Source of the DNA: Halalkalibacillus halophilus DSM 18494
GTDB taxonomy: Bacteria > Bacillota > Bacilli > Bacillales > Alkalibacillaceae
Reading direction: 5' to 3'
DNA length: 64,000 bases
NCBI RefSeq assembly: GCF_000423105.1
Contig: NZ_AUHI01000010.1
Location: forward strand, 1-64,000
A program made the translations under genes and the position numbers. Below are positions 58,635-64,000 of the stretch, in pieces. The stretch's first letter is position 1. Every line of letters begins with the position of its first letter. The notes below the pieces were generated by a model that ran no database searches, was not told where the DNA came from, and saw nothing but the letters and a program-made list of their open reading frames with translations.

Positions 58635-59393
58635 ATGAGACACGTTTTAATTACCGCAGGAACCAAAGGGTTAGGGTTACAGATGACGGCATATTTTTTG
58701 AAAAATGGTTATAGTGTAACGGCGACATATAATAATGATCGTGAGCGTGCAATGGAAGTGAAAGAGCAATTTTCTAATTATAAAGATCACTTGTATATTG
58801 CCCAATTAAATACAATGAATGTAGAAGAAATAAATCAATTAGTAGATCATGTGTATGAACGATTTGGCCGGATCGATTGTTTGATCAACAATGCGGGACC
58901 TTTTATATTTGAACGTATAAAATTAGTCAATTATGAAGAAAGCCAGTGGGATGAAATGGTTCGTGGAAATTTAGATGCAGCCTTTCACTTCGCGAGAAAA
59001 GTTATACCAATTATGCAAAAACAACAATTTGGTAGGATGGTCTATATTGGCTTTCAAGGAGTTAATCATAGTTCAGGTTGGATTTATCGATCAGCTTTTG
59101 CTGCTGCCAAGGTTGGCGTCGCTTCGTTGATGAAAACCATTGCGATAGAAGAAGCGGAAAATAAAATTACAGCTAATATGGTCTCGCCAGGAAAGATCAC
59201 TGGCGATATGAAGGAAAGTACTATTGAAGAAAGTCGGAAACAACAAGATAGCGAAACACCAGTTGGTAGGCCAGGCTCAGGAGAAGATATCGCAAGAACA
59301 GTGGGCTATTTATGTCATGACGATTCAGACATGATTACAGGCAGTGTGATTGAAGTGACTGGTGGTTTGGATGTTATCCATAGACATCTTTAA
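58635..59393 (+). CDS. Short-chain dehydrogenase/reductase-like protein with altered active site
   Basis: A 252-residue SDR fold. HVLITAGTKGLGLQMTAYFL is the NAD(P)-binding loop and CLINNAG the structural motif. The catalytic YxxxK motif reads FAAAK (155-159), so the Tyr is Phe, and no Ser stands at the usual place (IGFQGVNH around 140). Lys159 and the terminal DSDMITGSVIEVTGG are normal. B. subtilis YtkK, from memory, is of this type. The protein may bind nucleotide without classical reductase activity. ATG 58635 has GGAGG eight bases upstream. Confidence 0.85.
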   Translation: MRHVLITAGTKGLGLQMTAYFLKNGYSVTATYNNDRERAMEVKEQFSNYKDHLYIAQLNTMNVEEINQLVDHVYERFGRIDCLINNAGPFIFERIKLVNYEESQWDEMVRGNLDAAFHFARKVIPIMQKQQFGRMVYIGFQGVNHSSGWIYRSAFAAAKVGVASLMKTIAIEEAENKITANMVSPGKITGDMKESTIEESRKQQDSETPVGRPGSGEDIARTVGYLCHDDSDMITGSVIEVTGGLDVIHRHL

Positions 59394-59445
59394 TAATTAA
59401 GCAAACTTTTAAGTAATAAGTATTCCTTAATTTGGACTAGCATGA

Positions 59446-59464
59446 TATATTTAAAGCGGTTACA
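59446..59464 (+). promoter_or_regulatory. Candidate cre (CcpA) site overlapping the ald promoter
   Basis: TTAAAGCGGTTACA (59451-59464) matches the cre consensus TGWAANCGNTNWCA at all but one position (T for G at the second base). A -10-like TATATT (59446-59451) overlaps its start, so it would lie at the promoter; no good -35 is seen. The ald start codon is 41 bp further on. Confidence 0.55.
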
Positions 59465-59504
59465 TATTTACTAGTATTTATTAATATGAAGGAGGTAGTT
59501 TCTC

Positions 59505-60617
59505 ATGAAAATTGGGATTCCTAGAGAGATAAAAAACAATGAAAATCGAGTAGCCTTAACCCCAGCTGGAGTAGTGGCTTTTAAAGAATCTGGTCATGAG
59601 GTGTTTGTAGAAACCAATGCAGGAGATGGTTCTGGATTTACAGATGCGCAGTACAAAGAAGCTGGAGCAACTATTTTAGATTCTGCAAATGACATATGGA
59701 GTAAAGAAATGGTAATGAAGGTCAAAGAACCATTACCAGAGGAATATGGTTACTTTTATGAAGGATTAATTCTGTTTACTTATTTACATTTAGCTGCAGA
59801 GCCGGAGTTAACAAAAGCATTGATTGACAACAAAGTAGTTGCAATCGCTTATGAAACTGTAGAAGCTAATAACGGGTCTTTACCGTTGTTAACTCCAATG
59901 AGTGAAGTGGCTGGAAGAATGGCATCACAAATCGGGGCACAATTCTTAGAAAAATCTCGCGGCGGGAGTGGGATTTTACTAGGTGGTATTCCAGGAGTTC
60001 CACGCGGAAAAGTTACTGTAATTGGAGGCGGCGTAGTAGGTACGAATGCTGCTAAAATAGCAATTGGCCTTGGTGCTGATGTATCTATCATTGATTTAAG
60101 TCCGGATCGTTTAAGAGAATTGGATGATGTATTTGGAAAACAGATTAATACGGTAATGTCTAATCCATTAAACATCGAAGAAAAAGTTCGTGAATCTGAT
60201 TTATTAATTGGTGCCGTGCTTATTCCTGGAGCAAAAGCACCTAAATTAGTTTCAGAAGAAATGATTAAACAAATGAAAACAGGTTCTGTTATTGTCGATG
60301 TGGCAATTGACCAAGGTGGGATTGTGGAGACGGTTGATCGTATTACTACCCATGATGCACCTACGTATGAAAAACATGGTGTTGTACATTATGCGGTTGC
60401 TAACATGCCTGGAGCAGTTCCTCGAACGTCAACGATTGGTCTGACAAACGTGACTGTGCCTTATGCATTACAGCTTGCTAACAAAGGGTACAAGTGTGCA
60501 ATGAATGACAACGCTATCCTTCGTAAAGGCTTAAACACACTGGATGGTTATGTGACCTATAGAGCAGTTGCTGATGCACATAAATTAGAATATAAAGAAA
60601 TAGATGATTTACTATAG
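59505..60617 (+). CDS. ald: Alanine dehydrogenase
   Basis: A 370-residue NAD-dependent enzyme that interconverts L-alanine with pyruvate and ammonia. MKIGIPREIKNNENRVALTP opens the catalytic domain; VMKVKEPLPEEY and FTYLHLAA carry substrate contacts including the Lys and His; VTVIGGGVVGTNAAKIAIGLGADVSIIDL is the NAD site; VDVAIDQGG and YAVANMPGAVPRTST complete the active site. GGAGG precedes the ATG. In Bacillus it supplies pyruvate from alanine in sporulation and germination. A cre-like site at the promoter suggests carbon catabolite control. Confidence 0.96.
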   Translation: MKIGIPREIKNNENRVALTPAGVVAFKESGHEVFVETNAGDGSGFTDAQYKEAGATILDSANDIWSKEMVMKVKEPLPEEYGYFYEGLILFTYLHLAAEPELTKALIDNKVVAIAYETVEANNGSLPLLTPMSEVAGRMASQIGAQFLEKSRGGSGILLGGIPGVPRGKVTVIGGGVVGTNAAKIAIGLGADVSIIDLSPDRLRELDDVFGKQINTVMSNPLNIEEKVRESDLLIGAVLIPGAKAPKLVSEEMIKQMKTGSVIVDVAIDQGGIVETVDRITTHDAPTYEKHGVVHYAVANMPGAVPRTSTIGLTNVTVPYALQLANKGYKCAMNDNAILRKGLNTLDGYVTYRAVADAHKLEYKEIDDLL

Positions 60618-60635
60618 AGCAATTTGAAAGATCAA

Positions 60636-60692
60636 AAAATCTCCGAGCCAAATCTACCTTATGTAAGGGGATCAAGCTCGGAGTTTTTTATA
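60636..60692. terminator. Bidirectional terminator between ald and the proline peptidase
   Basis: CTCCGAGC (60641-60648) pairs with GCTCGGAG (60676-60683), enclosing a second small stem (ACCTT/AAGG). T-runs lie on both strands. Confidence 0.88.
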
Positions 60693-61782
60693 TTATTTGT
60701 AGTTCTTTAGGATATTTTGTTAGCGGTATTGCCCCGTCTTCTGTCATTAATACGTCATCTTCAATCCTAACTCCACCAACTCCTGGCATATAAATTCCTG
60801 GTTCAATCGTAAATGTCATACCTGCTTTTAATTGATCTGTATTATTAGCAGCCATTGATGGGAACTCATGCACATTAATTCCTAAGCCGTGACCGATTCG
60901 ATGAGTAAAATATTCTCCATATCCAGCGTCTGTAATGATATCTCTAGCTGTCCGGTCAATGTCGCCCAAAGGCATGCCGATTTCACATTGCTTTAGTGCG
61001 GTATTTTCCGCCTCTAAAACAGTTTCATATACTTCTTTTTGGTGAGTGGATACCTCTCCAACGGCTACAGTACGTGTGATATCCGAACAGTATCCTTTAT
61101 GAACTACTCCTAAATCCATTAAAACAAAATCGCCGTGTTTAATTTCAGTTAAACTAGGATTCCCATGAGGAGAGGCTGTTTTTTCTCCAGTTAAAACCAA
61201 AGTAGAGAATGACATATTTCTGATCCCTTTTTGCTTTAAAGCATATTCAACTTCCGCAATGATCTCTAACTCTGTTTTTCCAGGGGAAATATGTTTTACA
61301 GCAGTTTCAATTCCAAAATCAGCAAAAGCAGCCGCTTCTTTTAATATTTCAATCTCTACTTTAGATTTAATGACTCTTAGTTGGTTTAAATGATTTTCTC
61401 CATTAACTAAATTTACATTCGGAAGAATTTCCTTTAATTTAGCTGATCTAGCTACATTTAAGGATGTTTCCTCTATGGCAATGGAAGTTGGTAAGAGATT
61501 CTTACCTGTTAACCATTGATTTAGTTTTTCAAAAGGATCTTCATCATCGAAGTATGCAATGATGTCCTGATCCCACCCAGCATTTTTGGCATCTTCTTTT
61601 TCTAGAGCAGGAACAATTAATGCAGCATTCCCATTTGTATCGACATAGAGAGCGATTAATCGTTCATGCGCTTCAGCGTACAGATTAGTAAAATAAAACA
61701 CATTCTCCTTGGAATTAATAAAATACCCATTTAGTTCATTTTCGTGTAAGACTTCCATTAAGCGATTTAAACGATTATTCAT
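60688..61782 (-). CDS. Xaa-Pro peptidase, M24 family (PepQ/YqhT/YkvY-like)
   Basis: A 364-residue metallopeptidase with a creatinase N-domain (1-130) and a pita-bread catalytic domain. Metal ligands are visible in FVLMDLGVVHKGYCSDITRT (two Asp), HRIGHGLGINVHEFP (His), TFTIEPGIYMPG (Glu) and GGVRIEDDVLMTE (Glu). It should cleave X-Pro dipeptides or N-terminal X-Pro bonds; which one cannot be decided by sequence. ATG 61782 has AGGAGG five bases upstream; the longer frame has no homology. It stands alone. Confidence 0.88.
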   Translation of the reverse strand: MNNRLNRLMEVLHENELNGYFINSKENVFYFTNLYAEAHERLIALYVDTNGNAALIVPALEKEDAKNAGWDQDIIAYFDDEDPFEKLNQWLTGKNLLPTSIAIEETSLNVARSAKLKEILPNVNLVNGENHLNQLRVIKSKVEIEILKEAAAFADFGIETAVKHISPGKTELEIIAEVEYALKQKGIRNMSFSTLVLTGEKTASPHGNPSLTEIKHGDFVLMDLGVVHKGYCSDITRTVAVGEVSTHQKEVYETVLEAENTALKQCEIGMPLGDIDRTARDIITDAGYGEYFTHRIGHGLGINVHEFPSMAANNTDQLKAGMTFTIEPGIYMPGVGGVRIEDDVLMTEDGAIPLTKYPKELQII

Positions 61783-61910
61783 TATGTTCCTCCTAAAATT
61801 TTTATCTTTATGTGTTATTTTAACGGAACGAGGGAAAGAAAGAAATGAAAGCATATTGAATAATTGAAATTCAAAAGAAAAAGTTCGTACAATTCCAAGG
61901 AGGTATATTC

Positions 61911-62591
61911 ATGAAAGTAAGTTATCATGGACATTCAGTAGTCAAAGTTCAAAATGAAGGGAAAACGATTTTAATCGACCCATTTATCTCTGGTAATGAA
62001 TTATGTGATTTGAAGGTGGAAGACCAAAAGCCAGATGTCATCCTTCTCACACATGGACACAATGACCATGTGGGTGACACCGTTCAAATCGCTAAAGCAA
62101 ATGATGCCTTAGTAGTTGCTCCATTTGAATTAGCAAATTACATGGGATCAAAAGGGTTAAATGCTCATCCGATGCACATCGGCGGCAAGCACGAATTTGA
62201 TTTCGGAACAGTGAAATTCACACAAGCATTCCATGGTTCCAGTTTTGAAGAAGAAGATGGAACAATTGTTTATACAGGTATGCCTGCAGGAATATTACTA
62301 ACTATAGCAGGAAAAACGATTTATCACGTTGGCGATACCGGTCTATTTTCTGACTTGAAATTGATTGGTGATTTAAACGATATTGATTTAGCGTTCGTCC
62401 CAATTGGGGATAATTTTACGATGGGCCCTGAAGATGCTAAGTTGGCAGTCGATTGGATTCAGGCAAAACAAGTCGTTCCAGTCCATTATGATACCTTCCC
62501 AGTCATTAAACAGGATCCAGAAAAGTTCGTTAACAGCTTATCTTCTAGCGTAGGGAAAGTGATGAGTCCAGGTGACGAATTAAACTTATAA
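61911..62591 (+). CDS. ytkL: UPF0173 MBL-fold hydrolase (YtkL)
   Basis: A 226-residue metal-dependent hydrolase. KVSYHGHSVVKVQNEGKTIL starts the fold and LLTHGHNDHVGDTVQIA holds the HxHxDH zinc motif; IYHVGDTGLFSDLKLIGD carries the bridging Asp and VPVHYDTFP a further His. The UPF0173 family is conserved in Firmicutes and archaea; its substrate is unknown. AAGGAGG precedes the ATG. A terminator separates it from ytoI. Confidence 0.93.
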   Translation: MKVSYHGHSVVKVQNEGKTILIDPFISGNELCDLKVEDQKPDVILLTHGHNDHVGDTVQIAKANDALVVAPFELANYMGSKGLNAHPMHIGGKHEFDFGTVKFTQAFHGSSFEEEDGTIVYTGMPAGILLTIAGKTIYHVGDTGLFSDLKLIGDLNDIDLAFVPIGDNFTMGPEDAKLAVDWIQAKQVVPVHYDTFPVIKQDPEKFVNSLSSSVGKVMSPGDELNL

Positions 62592-62606
62592 TAATCATGT
62601 CACACA

Positions 62607-62634
62607 GAAAGCCGCCACTTTATGGCGGTTTTCT
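62607..62634 (+). terminator. Terminator after ytkL
   Basis: GAAAGCCGCCA (62607-62617) pairs with TGGCGGTTTTC (62623-62633), 5-base loop, T-rich 3' arm. Confidence 0.85.
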
Positions 62635-62678
62635 AATTTTCACGGTATAATGGAAATCGAATGGATGTGAGACGGGAT

Positions 62679-63983
62679 ATGGCTACAAAGCATGAACAAA
62701 TTTTAAATTATATCGAAAACCTTCCTATTGGGACGAAGATTTCTGTGCGTGCGATTGCAAAAGAACTAATAGTAAGTGATGGGACTGCATATCGTGCTAT
62801 TAAAGAAGCAGAGAATGCTGGTTTTGTTAGCACCATAGAACGTGTTGGTACAATCCGTATTGAGCAAAAGAAAAGAGATAATATTGAAAAATTAACCTTT
62901 GCAGAAATTGTGAATATTGTAGACGGGCAAGTATTGGGTGGAAGAGCAGGTTTACATAAAACCCTAAACAAGTTTGTAATAGGTGCGATGAAATTAGAAG
63001 CAATGATGCGATATACGGAAAAGAGCTCTTTACTAATCGTAGGTAATCGTGTGAAAGCCCAAGAGCAAGCATTAGAAGCTGGCGCAGCAATATTAATCAC
63101 GGGAGGATTTGACACAACAGACCACGTGAAAGAATTAGCAAATAGCTATGAACTTCCGGTTATTTCTTGTTCCTATGATACATTTACTGTAGCTGCAATG
63201 ATCAATCGTGCTATATATGATCAATTGATAAAGAAAGAGATCGTCAATGTGGATGACATCTATACACCGATCGAAGAGACGACAGTGTTAAAAGATAAAG
63301 ATTTAGTGGAAAAATGGCATCAACTAAATCAGGAAACAAACCACAGTAGATATCCAGTAGTAAACATGCAAAATAAAATCATTGGTATTATTACATCAAA
63401 AGATATTATTGGTAAGAGTATGTCTACACGAATTGAAAAGGTGATGGCTTCCGACCCTATTGTAGTAAAACCAACTACTTCTCTTGCTAATGCTGCTCAT
63501 ACAATGGTTTGGCAAGGAATTGAATTTATGCCGGTCGTAGATGAACACTATACGATTAAAGGGGTCATTACTAGGCAGGATGTTATTAAAGGTCTACAAA
63601 GTAGTCAGAGGCAACCACAAATTGGGGAAACGTTAGATGATTTAATCCAAAAACAATTATTCTTTGATGAAAAGAAACAATCATTTACTACAGAAGTATC
63701 TCCACAAATGACCAATCAACTTGGGGCGTTGTCATACGGTGTATTTGCTTCCTTCGTTACAGAGGTTGTTAATCAGACGCTGCAAAAAGAAAATACAGGT
63801 GACATGGTAATCGAAAATATTTCGATTTTCTTCATGCGACCTGTACAGATTGGTAGTAAACTAAATATTATCCCTGAAGTATTAGAGATGGGAAGGAAAT
63901 TCGCAAAGCTTGACGTACAAGTGTATTCAGATGAAGAACTTGTAGGAAAAGCAATGGTCATGACCCAATTTATAAATCGTTAA
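62679..63983 (+). CDS. ytoI: Multidomain regulator YtoI (HTH-DRTGG-CBS-CBS-hotdog)
   Basis: A 434-residue cytoplasmic protein. Residues 1-65 are a GntR/DeoR-like helix-turn-helix (KISVRAIAKELIVSDGTAYR). Residues about 75-180 are a DRTGG domain (LTFAEIVNIVDGQVLGGRAG). Two CBS domains follow (about 185-305), the second in EKVMASDPIVVKPTTSLANA. The last 110 residues have the hotdog/4HBT pattern (GVFASFVTEVVNQTLQKENT, later GSKLNIIPEVLEMGRKFAKL). CBS domains bind adenylates and hotdog domains often bind acyl-CoA, so it may join DNA binding to energy or lipid sensing. The target is unknown. ATG 62679 matches the B. subtilis start (MATKHEQIL). Confidence 0.88.
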   Translation: MATKHEQILNYIENLPIGTKISVRAIAKELIVSDGTAYRAIKEAENAGFVSTIERVGTIRIEQKKRDNIEKLTFAEIVNIVDGQVLGGRAGLHKTLNKFVIGAMKLEAMMRYTEKSSLLIVGNRVKAQEQALEAGAAILITGGFDTTDHVKELANSYELPVISCSYDTFTVAAMINRAIYDQLIKKEIVNVDDIYTPIEETTVLKDKDLVEKWHQLNQETNHSRYPVVNMQNKIIGIITSKDIIGKSMSTRIEKVMASDPIVVKPTTSLANAAHTMVWQGIEFMPVVDEHYTIKGVITRQDVIKGLQSSQRQPQIGETLDDLIQKQLFFDEKKQSFTTEVSPQMTNQLGALSYGVFASFVTEVVNQTLQKENTGDMVIENISIFFMRPVQIGSKLNIIPEVLEMGRKFAKLDVQVYSDEELVGKAMVMTQFINR

Positions 63984-64000
63984 TCGGATTGATCCGCCTT

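Noticed and set aside
62708..63115. 135-codon minus-strand open frame within ytoI
   Set aside because: It is an antisense shadow of a well-supported gene, with an unlikely composition.

Overview
The window is a chromosomal segment of an AT-rich, spore-forming member of the Bacillaceae. Nearly every gene has a recognisable Bacillus subtilis counterpart, and the order follows the B. subtilis yt* region: ytfP-ytgP, ytlP-ytlQ-ytlR-ytmP-trmB-ytnP-ytzB-ytoP-ytoQ, ytpQ-ytpR, murC, ytxGHJ, aroA(G)-ccpA-motPS-acuCBA, tyrS, rpsD, refZ-ezrA-nifZ-thiI, ytfI-gerW-ytxK, ald, ytkL-ytoI. Several exported proteins carry Asp/Glu-rich segments (MotS, a class A PBP, a UPF0182 protein) and the motor is of the Na+ type. 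This suggests a salt-tolerant relative of Oceanobacillus, Virgibacillus or Gracilibacillus; I cannot fix the genus.

Layout: 1-325 is the tail of an ISL3-type insertion sequence. 480-12719 holds exoA, the ytfP flavoprotein, the lipid II flippase murJ, a pseudouridine synthase, ThpR, an EAL-domain protein inserted in the ytl cluster, a lipid kinase, trmB, an MBL lactonase and an M42 peptidase. 12862-19147 holds ytoQ, a lipoprotein plus EIIC-like membrane protein pair, ytpQ/ytpR, a nicotinate phosphoribosyltransferase and murC. A 240-bp inverted-repeat element (19190-19429) follows murC. 19464-26276 holds a M29 aminopeptidase, the stress operon ytxGHJ behind a SigmaB-type promoter, and mntR next to mntABCD with two MntR palindromes. 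26309-38301 holds an unusual FtsA-like ATPase with five C-terminal repeats, DAHP synthase, CcpA, the MotPS stator, acuABC and a very long class A PBP.

38440-52823 holds a tyrosine T-box and tyrS, an orphan solute-binding lipoprotein, a UPF0182 protein, a peroxiredoxin, rpsD with a long leader, fRMsr, refZ, ezrA, a small membrane protein, and the nifZ-thiI tRNA thiolation pair. 52894-63983 holds a spore SASP, an amidohydrolase, the SigmaG-type ytfI-gerW pair, a degenerate N6-methyltransferase (YtxK), an EcsC protein, UspA, an SDR protein lacking the catalytic Tyr, alanine dehydrogenase with a candidate CcpA site, a proline peptidase, YtkL and the multidomain regulator YtoI.

The window is mostly core genome. 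I see no CRISPR array, prophage, tRNA gene or complete defence system. The best leads are the repeat architecture of the FtsA-like protein, the inverted-repeat element after murC, the operator-like palindrome at the peroxiredoxin promoter, the candidate cre at ald, and the degenerate enzymes YtxK and the SDR protein. All identifications come from reading motifs and gene order; no database search was run.
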